A stretch of 12,414 bases of DNA from an uncultured Clostridium sp. (GTDB taxonomy: Bacteria; Bacillota; Clostridia; Lachnospirales; Lachnospiraceae): assembly GCA_900552885.1 (NCBI GenBank), contig USBM01000041.1, positions 1-12,414 of the forward strand, read 5' to 3'. Every line of letters starts with the position of its first letter. Within the stretch, counting starts at the first letter, position 1. The notes under the pieces were generated by a model. That model did no database searches, had not been told where the DNA came from, and saw only the letters and a program-made list of their open reading frames with translations. The position numbers and the translations under genes are program-made. Positions 5,383 through 12,037 of this stretch are shown piece after piece.

Positions 5383-6669
5383 TTACATCCTCTCCTTTTC
5401 CGGAACCAGTCCACCACCGGTTGCCCATATGATCTGCGTTGCATTGGGCAAAACATCTGTCAAATTATGTGCCTTAACATACTGTGCAAATAATTCACTG
5501 TTATATAATTGTAATGTTCCTGCAAGCCCCGCTGCCCCGGATGGTTCCACATAGATTCCCTCCGTATTATATATTGCCTGTTGATATGCAAGCAGATGTT
5601 CATCCGATACCGTCAGGCTTCCAGATACAATGTCCTTCATCTTGCCACACACATAGCCGGAAGGTCGTGCAACCGCCAGACCATCTGCAATTGTACTGCC
5701 GCCAAGACCAATCTCATACACGGAAATATCATTTTTCCTGCCACTTGCCATCCCCAATGTAAAACAAGGCATCTCAATTGGTTCCACAAAGAAGCAATGC
5801 ACTGCGTCGCCATACATCTGTTTCAACCCATAGGTAATTCCTCCGGGAGCTCCCCCGACACCACATGGAATATATACAAATAATGGATGTTTTACATCAA
5901 CTGGAATCCTCTTATTATAAAGCTGCATATAAAGCCGCATGGCTGCGGTTGCATAACCCATAAATAATTCCTCTGAATTCTCATCATCCACAAAATAACT
6001 CATAGCATCTCTTTCGGATTGCTCTCTTCCACACCGAACCGCTTCCCCATAATCGCTGTCGTACTCAATCACGGTAACTCCACGTTCCCGCAGCATATCC
6101 TTCTTCCATTGTCTGGCATCCGCAGACATGTGCACAATCACTTGAAACCCTAACTTTGCACTCATAATCCCGATACTAAGCCCCAGATTGCCTGTCGAAC
6201 CAACTTGAATACAATACTTACTTAAGACCTTCCGGCATTCGTCTGAATCCACAATTTTGTAATTATCGGTCGGATGAAGCATACCCTCTTTTCGGAGGAT
6301 ATCCTCTGCATGCTTCAACACCTCATGTATTCCCCCTCTTGCCTTCACAGACCCAGCAATCGGAAGATGGGCGTCATCTTTGATCATAATATGCTTTGAT
6401 ACTCGGTTTCCCTGTCCGTTCAGCCATTCCTTTAACTTCTCACATTCATATAACTCCGACTCAATCAGTCCAACCTTGGCTGCTGTCTCAGGAAATACAC
6501 TGGCAATATACGGCATAAAACGCATCAGACGATTCTGTGCCGCCTGTACCTTATAAAATTTCTCACCCGATATAATGGAATGCGGTTGCACACTCTGCAT
6601 ATCCGAATTAATCCACACAGTTTCTTTTCGTTCCTTTAAGTCCTGTATCACCATATCTTCCATTCCCAT
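5383..6669 (-). CDS. dsdA: D-serine dehydratase (D-serine ammonia-lyase)
   Basis: This PLP enzyme should convert D-serine to pyruvate and ammonia in the cytoplasm. It follows E. coli DsdA along its length. Visible marks are IKDDAHLPIAGSVKARGG with the PLP lysine (about residue 109 from the chosen start), the phosphate loop GSTGNLGLSIG, the VHMSADARQWKK segment, YIPCGVGGAPGG, and the C-terminal WATGGGLVPE. I place the start at ATG 6669, behind GAGGAGG, giving 428 residues (E. coli is about 442). An ATG at 6744 would add 25 residues with no family likeness, and an ATG at 6663 is also possible. It is co-directional and nearly overlapping with the GNAT gene, and divergent from an amino acid transporter gene. 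No DsdC-type regulator is present in the window. Confidence 0.92.
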   Translation of the reverse strand: MGMEDMVIQDLKERKETVWINSDMQSVQPHSIISGEKFYKVQAAQNRLMRFMPYIASVFPETAAKVGLIESELYECEKLKEWLNGQGNRVSKHIMIKDDAHLPIAGSVKARGGIHEVLKHAEDILRKEGMLHPTDNYKIVDSDECRKVLSKYCIQVGSTGNLGLSIGIMSAKLGFQVIVHMSADARQWKKDMLRERGVTVIEYDSDYGEAVRCGREQSERDAMSYFVDDENSEELFMGYATAAMRLYMQLYNKRIPVDVKHPLFVYIPCGVGGAPGGITYGLKQMYGDAVHCFFVEPIEMPCFTLGMASGRKNDISVYEIGLGGSTIADGLAVARPSGYVCGKMKDIVSGSLTVSDEHLLAYQQAIYNTEGIYVEPSGAAGLAGTLQLYNSELFAQYVKAHNLTDVLPNATQIIWATGGGLVPEKERM

Positions 6670-6774
6670 CCTGCCTCCTCTTATCAAATGCATATAGACA
6701 TTTATATGATCCGTTAAATGATCCGGCCGACTGCCTTTTGTCAATCAAAGTTTGCAAAATGTTTTGCTCACTAT

Positions 6775-6804
6775 TTTATACTGTCTCTTCCTTCATGTGT
6801 ACAA
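6775..6804 (-). promoter_or_regulatory. Candidate dsdA promoter
   Basis: On the minus strand TTGTAC (6804-6799), an 18-base spacer and TATAAA (6780-6775) give a reasonable sigma-A match about 105 bases before the dsdA start. A perfect TTGACA also occurs nearer, at 6744-6739, but no good -10 lies at the right distance from it. Confidence 0.4.
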
Positions 6805-6874
6805 CTATCTTTTCATTTTACGGAAAAATGATACCAGTGTCAATTAAACTTTTCCCTGCAAACCGTTTCATTCC

Positions 6875-6903
6875 TTTACTTTCTGCATAAAATCATCTAT
6901 AGT
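6875..6903 (+). promoter_or_regulatory. Promoter of the symporter gene
   Basis: TTTACT (6875-6880), a 17-base spacer and TATAGT (6898-6903) form a plausible sigma-A promoter, with a start expected about 35 bases before the ATG at 6948. It is back to back with the dsdA promoter, leaving roughly 70 bases between them for a shared regulator; I see no clear dyad there. Confidence 0.6.
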
Positions 6904-6947
6904 ATAGAATGTCGTTTATTTATCATTATACAAATAGGGAGAATTAT

Positions 6948-8270
6948 ATGAAAAAGAGAGATTCGTTTAACAACAAATGGGGATTCATCCTTGCCTGTAT
7001 TGGCTCTGCAGTCGGCATGGGTAATATCTGGATGTTCCCAACCAGAGTATCCATGTATGGTGGTGGTTCTTATCTGATTCCATATATTATCTTCGTGGCA
7101 TTAATCGGTTTCACCGGAGTAATCGGTGAAATGAGTTTCGGACGTGCAACCCGATCCGGTCCGGTAGATGCCTTCGGATATGCCTGTGGAACCAAAGGGA
7201 AAGAAAAGATTGGAGAATTACTTGGTTACATTCCTGTCCTTGGTGCTCTCGCTATGGCAATCGGCTATACCGTTGTCATGGGCTGGTTATTAAAATATAT
7301 GGTCGGTGCCTTTACCGGTTCCACCTTATCACCAGATGACGTAGAACAATTTGGCACACGTTTTGGCAGTATGGCATCTTCCTTTGGCAATAACTTGTGG
7401 CAGATCATTGCACTGTTCCTTGGAATCGGAATTCTGATGTTCGGTGTTGCCCGTGGTATCGAAAAAGCAAATAAGATCATGATGCCAATCTTCTTCATCC
7501 TGTTTGCCATTCTTGGAATCTATATTGCTTTTCAGCCGGGTGCAATCGACGGATACAAATACATTTTTCGCGTAGATCCGAAAGCTCTCGCAGATCCTTC
7601 TACTTGGATCTTTGCTTTGGGACAGGCATTCTTTTCTCTTTCCGTTGCCGGTAACGGAACCTTGATCTACGGTTCATATCTGCCGGACGAAGAGGATATT
7701 CCAGCTGCTGCCGGACGGGTTGCTTTCTTCGATACATTAGCCGCAATTCTTGCTGCATTAGTGATCATTCCGGCTATGGCAACCACAGGAGCGCAGTTAG
7801 ATCAGGGTGGTCCGGGACTCATGTTTATCTACCTTCCAGCTTTATTTAAGAGTATGCCGGGTGGATATGTGATTGCCATTATCTTCTTCGTTGCTGTATT
7901 TTTTGCCGGACTGTCTTCGTTGATCAACTTATACGAAGCACCAATTGCAACGGTACAGGAAAAGCTGCATCTTGGAAGAAAGGCTGCTTGCAGTGTAATT
8001 GCTGTAATTTCCCTCATTGTATCCATTTGCATTCAGGGAATTGTCTCACAATGGATGGATATCCTGTCAATCTACATCTGCCCATTAGGTGCCGGTCTTG
8101 CCGGAATCATGTTCTTCTGGGTATGTGGTAAGAAATACGTAGAGACACAGATCAATACTGGAAGAACCCAGCCATTTACGGATAAGTATCTACCAGTATG
8201 TAAATACATCTATTGTCCAATCTGTATTCTGGTACTGATTCTCGGAATTGCGCTCGGTGGAATTGGCTGA
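6948..8270 (+). CDS. Sodium:neurotransmitter symporter (SNF/NSS) family amino acid transporter
   Basis: The 440-residue membrane protein should import an amino acid with Na+. It has the NSS core: a WGFILACIGSAVGMGN first helix followed by MYGGGSYLIPY, many further hydrophobic helices (about 11-12 in all), and the late helix FFAGLSSLINLYEA matching the Na+-site region. The first helix reads GNIWMFP, so methionine 29 stands where most family members, including LeuT, have the external-gate arginine (WRFP/LRFP). I start at ATG 6948, seven bases after GGGAG; an in-frame ATG at 6909 lacks such a site and lies too near the promoter. Divergence from dsdA suggests D-serine or a related amino acid as substrate, though this family also moves tryptophan, tyrosine and others. 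Confidence 0.9.
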   Translation: MKKRDSFNNKWGFILACIGSAVGMGNIWMFPTRVSMYGGGSYLIPYIIFVALIGFTGVIGEMSFGRATRSGPVDAFGYACGTKGKEKIGELLGYIPVLGALAMAIGYTVVMGWLLKYMVGAFTGSTLSPDDVEQFGTRFGSMASSFGNNLWQIIALFLGIGILMFGVARGIEKANKIMMPIFFILFAILGIYIAFQPGAIDGYKYIFRVDPKALADPSTWIFALGQAFFSLSVAGNGTLIYGSYLPDEEDIPAAAGRVAFFDTLAAILAALVIIPAMATTGAQLDQGGPGLMFIYLPALFKSMPGGYVIAIIFFVAVFFAGLSSLINLYEAPIATVQEKLHLGRKAACSVIAVISLIVSICIQGIVSQWMDILSIYICPLGAGLAGIMFFWVCGKKYVETQINTGRTQPFTDKYLPVCKYIYCPICILVLILGIALGGIG

Positions 8271-8293
8271 TCTTTATTATTGGCTCATCATTC

Positions 8294-8328
8294 AAAAAGG
8301 GAGCCCCTGCAAAGGAGTTCCCTTTTTT
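8294..8328. terminator. Bidirectional intrinsic terminator
   Basis: The inverted repeat AAAAAGGGA ... TCCCTTTTTT encloses a smaller CC/GG pairing and a short loop. On the plus strand it ends in a T-run 24 bases after the symporter stop. Read on the minus strand it ends in TTTTT and lies downstream of the next gene's stop at 8350, so it can serve both convergent genes. Confidence 0.85.
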
Positions 8329-8349
8329 ATTATTCATATACAATCTTGT

Positions 8350-9732
8350 CTATCGACCAGATGAATTACATTCGCAAATATGTCTTGCCACATAGACACC
8401 GCTTGCCGATGCATGGGATAAAGAATGGGTAACACCGCTTCCATCTCCAATCACATACAAGCCCTTATGGCAGCTTTCCAAGTTCTGATCCAATTCAACT
8501 TCCATATTATAGAACTTGACTTCCACACCATATAACAACGTATCATCATTGGCTGTTCCCGGTGCAACCTTATCTAACGCATAGATCATCTCGATAATTC
8601 CATCCATAATACGTTTCGGTAATACCAGACTCAGATCCCCCGGTGTTGCAGAAAGCGTTGGTGTAACCAATCCCTCCGCAATTCGTTTCTCCGTACTCCT
8701 TCGTCCACGAACCAGATCCCCAAAACGCTGTACAATGACGCCGCCACCTAACATATTCGAAAGTCTGGCAATACTCTCGCCATATCCATTACTATCCTTA
8801 AACGGCTCTGAGAAATGCTTGGCAACCAATAACGCAAAGTTCGTATTCGCTGTCTTCTTCTCATCTCCCTCATAACTGTGACCATTTACCGTAATGATTC
8901 CATTGGTATTCTCATTTACTACAATACCATTCGGATTCATACAGAAGGTACGGACATTATCCTCAAACTTCTCTGTCCGGTATACGATCTTGCTCTCGTA
9001 TAACTCGTCTGTTAAATGTGAAAAAATAACAGCAGGTAACTCTACCCGGACGCCAATATCTACACGGTTCGACTTGGTTGGAATCTGCAATTCCCGACAT
9101 ACCTTTTCCATCCACTTGCTGCCGCTCCGTCCTACAGATATGATACATTTCTCGCAATCAAAAGAACCCTTCTCGCAGATAATGCGATAACCATCCTCTA
9201 GACGTTCCACTGTCTCAACCGGGGTATCAAAATAGAACTCCACATGATTCTTCATCTTCTGATACAGATTCTGTAATACCACATAGTTGATATCGGTTCC
9301 CAAGTGCCGCACCGATGCATCTAACAGATTCAACTTGTTCTGCAGACAAAGTTTCTTGAACTTGGTTCCGGCAGTAGAATATAACTTGGTCCCCTCTCCG
9401 CCATTCTCCATATTGATCTCATCGACATAACGCATCAGATCAACCGCCTGTTGTTTACCAATATATTCATACAAGGTTCCGCCAAAATCATTTGTGATAT
9501 TATACTTGCCATCCGAAAAGGCTCCTGCCCCACCAAATCCACACATAATAGAACAACGTTTACAGTTAATGCAGCTCTTCACCTTATCCCCATCGATTGG
9601 GCAATGTCTCTTATCTAATGCATATCCTTCCTCAAACACCGCAATTTTACAATCCGGTCTATTCTTCATCAACTCATATGCCGCAAAGATTCCTCCCGGA
9701 CCTGCCCCAATAATAATCACATCATATCTCAT
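8350..9732 (-). CDS. FAD-dependent dehydrogenase (COG2509-like) with cysteine cluster
   Basis: The 460-residue flavoprotein begins with a Rossmann dinucleotide motif, VIIIGAGPGG (G9-x-G11-x-G13), followed by the FEEG acidic residue, and ends with the FAD-contacting segment YVIGDGSGVTHSLSHASASG. Between these sit four close cysteines, C54, C57, C60 and C64, in SCINCKRCSIMCGFGG, spaced like a ferredoxin cluster or metal site. This architecture matches the uncharacterised FAD-dependent dehydrogenases common in Clostridia. The substrate is unknown. AGAAGG lies eight bases before the ATG, and the gene has its own promoter. No membrane segment or signal peptide is visible. Relatives are often annotated simply as NAD(P)/FAD-dependent oxidoreductase or as an electron-transferring flavoprotein-type dehydrogenase. 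Confidence 0.85.
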   Translation of the reverse strand: MRYDVIIIGAGPGGIFAAYELMKNRPDCKIAVFEEGYALDKRHCPIDGDKVKSCINCKRCSIMCGFGGAGAFSDGKYNITNDFGGTLYEYIGKQQAVDLMRYVDEINMENGGEGTKLYSTAGTKFKKLCLQNKLNLLDASVRHLGTDINYVVLQNLYQKMKNHVEFYFDTPVETVERLEDGYRIICEKGSFDCEKCIISVGRSGSKWMEKVCRELQIPTKSNRVDIGVRVELPAVIFSHLTDELYESKIVYRTEKFEDNVRTFCMNPNGIVVNENTNGIITVNGHSYEGDEKKTANTNFALLVAKHFSEPFKDSNGYGESIARLSNMLGGGVIVQRFGDLVRGRRSTEKRIAEGLVTPTLSATPGDLSLVLPKRIMDGIIEMIYALDKVAPGTANDDTLLYGVEVKFYNMEVELDQNLESCHKGLYVIGDGSGVTHSLSHASASGVYVARHICECNSSGR

Positions 9733-9776
9733 ATTGAAAACCTTCTTTCTTCATATCCTGGCAAAACGCCTTTGCT

Positions 9777-9810
9777 ATTCTATGACAAAGCTTGCCTTTC
9801 GTCAAGCTTT
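9777..9810 (-). promoter_or_regulatory. Promoter of the FAD dehydrogenase with overlapping dyad
   Basis: On the minus strand TTGACG (9805-9800), a 17-base spacer and TAGAAT (9782-9777) form a strong promoter about 45 bases before the ATG. A perfect 8-bp inverted repeat, AAAGCTTG (9787-9794) and CAAGCTTT (9803-9810), overlaps the -35 and spacer and could be an operator. On the minus strand no T-run follows it, so it is a poor terminator for the upstream alkylation repair gene. Confidence 0.6.
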
Positions 9811-9853
9811 TTCTGTGAAAGATGTCTATTCATCCTCAATACCGTAACGCTTC

Positions 9854-10537
9854 TTACCGCAGAGTACGCAAATATCTTTTCTGTTCGTCCGTAATCCGAT
9901 AGCTTTCAATCGCTTTTTGGATCGTCTTCCGGTGTACCCAGTCAGATAATCGATGTTTCTCTATATATGGAATCGCAACATCCCATTGCTTCGCCAATGC
10001 AGTTGCAAAATACCATGCAATCATCATATTAACGTAATATTCTTCTGATCGCACTCCCGCTACCAACTCCAGATATTCCTCTGAGAAATCTTCCTCTAGA
10101 TATAATCTCATCAGCATACCAATTCCATACCGGATCGTATATGTGGCATCCGATGCAATCCACTGTCTGATATATGGCAGCAGTTCTTTCTTATGTTGAG
10201 CAAAACATTTCGGTGCCGGATAATCACAAGTCGCCCAATTATCAATATACGGAAGAAATCGTATCACTTCTTCCAAACATTCCTGATAATCTTTTATCCC
10301 TGTAATCAGCATCATATGTAAGTTGTTTTCTTCATAATATACATGCGGTAATTCCTGTAAAAATGCCACTGCATCCTCCGTTTTTGCAAACTTCTTTGCA
10401 AATTTTCGGAGCACCGGTGTCCGAATCCCGATTACCTGCTCCTTTTCCACATTTGGCATTAATTTACTATGAAAATCCCGATACTTTAGATCCTGCATTC
10501 CAAACAATTCCTCTTGCAGTTTTGTTCTATCTGTCAT
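9854..10537 (-). CDS. AlkD-like DNA alkylation repair protein (HEAT-like repeats)
   Basis: The 227-residue, helix-rich protein matches the AlkD/COG4912 family of DNA glycosylases that remove alkylated bases (3-methyladenine, 7-methylguanine) by stacked HEAT-like repeats gripping the DNA. The N-terminal GIRTPVLRKFAKKF segment is typical. The NWATCD motif gives Trp101 and Asp105, with the same spacing as the catalytic Trp109/Asp113 of Bacillus cereus AlkD, and an arginine-rich IRYGIGMLMR helix follows. GGGAG lies seven bases before the ATG. It begins 29 bases after the Rrf2 stop on the same strand, so the two may be co-transcribed. No dedicated alkylation-response regulator is present, and the link to the Rrf2 gene is unexplained. 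Confidence 0.85.
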   Translation of the reverse strand: MTDRTKLQEELFGMQDLKYRDFHSKLMPNVEKEQVIGIRTPVLRKFAKKFAKTEDAVAFLQELPHVYYEENNLHMMLITGIKDYQECLEEVIRFLPYIDNWATCDYPAPKCFAQHKKELLPYIRQWIASDATYTIRYGIGMLMRLYLEEDFSEEYLELVAGVRSEEYYVNMMIAWYFATALAKQWDVAIPYIEKHRLSDWVHRKTIQKAIESYRITDEQKRYLRTLR

Positions 10538-10566
10538 ATACTGTCTCCCAATCCAGCATTTCTATA

Positions 10567-10998
10567 CTAAATGATATAATCATCGCCACTTGGTGCCTGA
10601 TCTAACAGATCCTGGATTGTAATCCCTTCGAAATAATCTTCAACTACCTTCTGAAAGCCCTCCCACATATGAAGTGTTTTACAAAAGGCTGCCCTCTCAC
10701 ACCGATTCGGTTCTTTCTCTAAACAGCTTATCGGTGCAAAACTTCCCTCTGTGATCTTCAATATACTGCCAACTGTATACTCTGACGGATCTTTTACAAG
10801 ACGATATCCGCCACCTTTTCCTCGCAGCGACTGCACAAAATCATTCCTGCTGAGCACTACCACAATCGATTCTAAATATTTCTCTGAAATCTCCTGTCTC
10901 TTTGCAATATCCATAAGGGGAATAAATTCCCCATTATTATGTTCTGCCAAATCAATCATAACACGGATGGCATACCGTCCCTTTGTAGATATCTTCAT
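10567..10998 (-). CDS. Rrf2-family transcriptional regulator with three conserved-type cysteines (IscR/CymR-like)
   Basis: The 143-residue regulator begins MKISTKGRYAIRVMIDLAEH, the classic Rrf2 winged-helix start, with recognition helix ISEKYLESIVVVLSRNDFV and the wing SLRGKGGGYRL. Three cysteines, C92, C100 and C106, occupy the position where IscR-type proteins bind an Fe-S cluster; the spacing here is C-x7-C-x5-C. CymR, the cysteine-metabolism repressor, is a non-cluster relative. No iscS or suf gene follows, so it is not an isc-operon member. GGAGGTG lies just before the ATG. A 21-bp motif in its promoter recurs in the metY promoter, so I infer control of sulfur metabolism plus autoregulation. 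Family is firm; the sensed signal is unknown. Confidence 0.9.
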   Translation of the reverse strand: MKISTKGRYAIRVMIDLAEHNNGEFIPLMDIAKRQEISEKYLESIVVVLSRNDFVQSLRGKGGGYRLVKDPSEYTVGSILKITEGSFAPISCLEKEPNRCERAAFCKTLHMWEGFQKVVEDYFEGITIQDLLDQAPSGDDYII

Positions 10999-11016
10999 TC
11001 TAACGCACCTCCATAA

Positions 11017-11050
11017 ACCTACTTTACCACAGGGTTACTCTACATTGCAA
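11017..11050 (-). promoter_or_regulatory. Rrf2 gene promoter with candidate operator
   Basis: On the minus strand TTGCAA (11050-11045), an 18-base spacer and TAAAGT (11026-11021) form a moderate promoter about 22 bases before the start codon. The 21-bp motif at 11017-11037 (plus-strand ACCTACTTT...CA...GGTTA) covers the -10 and much of the spacer, as expected for autorepression, and matches 4496-4516 at 16 of 21 positions. Confidence 0.5.
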
Positions 11051-11058
11051 GTCCTTAC

Positions 11059-11411
11059 ACCCTTGCACAGCGTAAGTTAGGACGGACGCGCATGTTGAAG
11101 GTTGTGAACCCGGCTTTGGGCGGTGTCATATTGCAGCAGGCACATTCGCATTACGGGCTCGCACGCAGCAGACACTAATGCTCCTTATAATAAGCGAACT
11201 CACATAAAAGCGGATATGGATTTATGAGTGTATACACAAGTGATATGTATGCATTCTTAATCCATATCCGCTTTTGTTCGTTCTGCTTATTATTACGTCG
11301 TAAAGTGCTGGCGTGCTCCACGTACCTGCTTGCAAACATGACAGACCGCTCCTGCCGGGATTTACTTTTTGAACATGCGCTGTTTACTGTGTAATCTCAT
11401 TACGGCTGTGC
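11059..11411 (+). mobile_element. MITE-like repeat, copy 3 (right tip missing)
   Basis: This roughly 353-bp copy lies in the same orientation as copy 2 and is highly similar throughout, without the 54-bp insertion. Its left end reads ACCCTTGCAC. On the right, similarity ends after CTGTGC at 11411, within the terminal inverted repeat: the expected AAGGGTA is replaced by TTATCGCC, the start of ICE-like sequence. The internal hairpin is perfect here: 17-base arms at 11206-11222 and 11259-11275 with a 36-base loop, better preserved than in copy 2. No gene is encoded. Confidence 0.75.
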
Positions 11412-11544
11412 TTATCGCCACCCCGAAGCCGTTCGGCGTTAATACGGCGTCGGAACTTTGAATGTAGATAGTGTCTGCTGATTTTGCAGCCCATAAACCA
11501 AGAAACCAAATCAATTTTAAGAACGAAAGTGAGGAAACTGCCCA
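11412..11544 (+). pseudogene. Possible C-terminal scrap of an ICE gene
   Basis: Directly after the repeat, the plus strand stays open from the junction for 17 codons in a protein-like frame (LIATPKPFGVNTASEL) to a TGA at about 11451-11453. The remaining 90 bases hold no gene I can support, apart from a ribosome-binding-like GTGAGG before the ATG at 11545. The residue pattern looks like the end of a conjugation gene, but I cannot name it from sequence alone. Confidence 0.35.
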
Positions 11545-11760
11545 ATGAAAAAATATGCTGTTACCCTGCGTGGACACTATGAAAAGACTATCTCCGTCTA
11601 TAAGTATGTGACCATATCCGTCTGCAAGAAGAATATCGAAGAAGCATAACACTACTTTGCCCGTGTGGGAGCTAACCTTACCGCACATTTCTCAAGACTC
11701 GACTCAAAATGCACTGAGCTTGACGCAGAAGAAAAGCTCCGCATATTCAGAATCAACTAA
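11545..11760 (+). pseudogene. Broken fragment of a VirB4/TraE-like conjugal transfer ATPase
   Basis: An ATG at 11545 opens MKKYAVTLRGHYEK and runs to a TAA at 11647-11649. In the same frame the sequence continues as HYFARVGANLTAHFSRL and TELDAEEKLRIF to a second TAA at 11758-11760. The combined stretch (about 70 codons) resembles the N-terminal third of VirB4-like ATPases from Clostridial Tn1549-type ICEs, where I recall segments such as NYFARVGADLTAHF and CTELDAxERLRIFHDF. The ATPase core is absent, so this is debris, not a working gene. The opposite-strand open frame here is a shadow. The family match rests on memory of the motif, not a search. Confidence 0.55.
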
Positions 11761-12037
11761 GAGAAGATTTAGAATATGACCAAATGACACTTAAAGAGTA
11801 TATTGACCCGTTCACGGGTGAGCCGGTAAAAAGTAACAAGTAGAATAAGCCCCCAGGGCTTAGTAGGAAATGATGTTGCGACTGGCGAACTATTCGGTGA
11901 GTCTTTAGACTCCAGTGCCGACAACAAGCCCTTATAGGGCGTGAACAAGCCATCGACTTAGTCGGTGATTGTGATTTATTATTCGTCTAATATAACTTCT
12001 TCTTCCGACAAGTCATTGCTGACAGTCAGTAACAACC
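11761..12037 (+). other. Degenerate mobile-element-like stretch without an intact gene
   Basis: Several short protein-like frames follow each other with shifts between them: an ATG at 11784 gives MTLKEYIDPFTGEPVKSNK (stop 11841-11843), then another frame reads LVGNDVATGELFGESLDSS to a TAG at 11935-11937, then a third reads REQAIDLVGDCDLLFV to a TAA at 11988-11990. This pattern is what a decaying coding region with frameshifts would leave. I do not recognise the parent protein. The last 45 bases before the leucine-rich-repeat gene contain a weak dyad around TTGCTGACAGTCAG but no T-run. Confidence 0.4.
11847..11966. repeat. Cluster of four short perfect or near-perfect hairpins
   Basis: Four compact dyads occur in 120 bases: AAGCCC-CCA-GGGCTT (11847-11861), GAGTC-TTTA-GACTC (11899-11912), GCCCT-TAT-AGGGC (11928-11940) and ATCGAC-TTA-GTCGGT (11952-11966). 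Loops are three to four bases. None has a following T-run, so they are not ordinary terminators. Confidence 0.5.

Noticed and set aside
9494..9847. 117-codon plus-strand open frame
   Set aside because: Antisense to the start of the FAD dehydrogenase; no motif or ribosome binding site.
11362..11688. 108-codon minus-strand open frame with hydrophobic stretch
   Set aside because: It crosses the junction between the repeat and the ICE debris, lies antisense to the VirB4-like fragment and has no ribosome binding site; a shadow.
12001..12037. Dyad TTGCTGACAGTCAGTAACAA after the leucine-rich-repeat gene as a terminator
   Set aside because: The stem is imperfect, the loop is too tight and no T-run follows on the minus strand.
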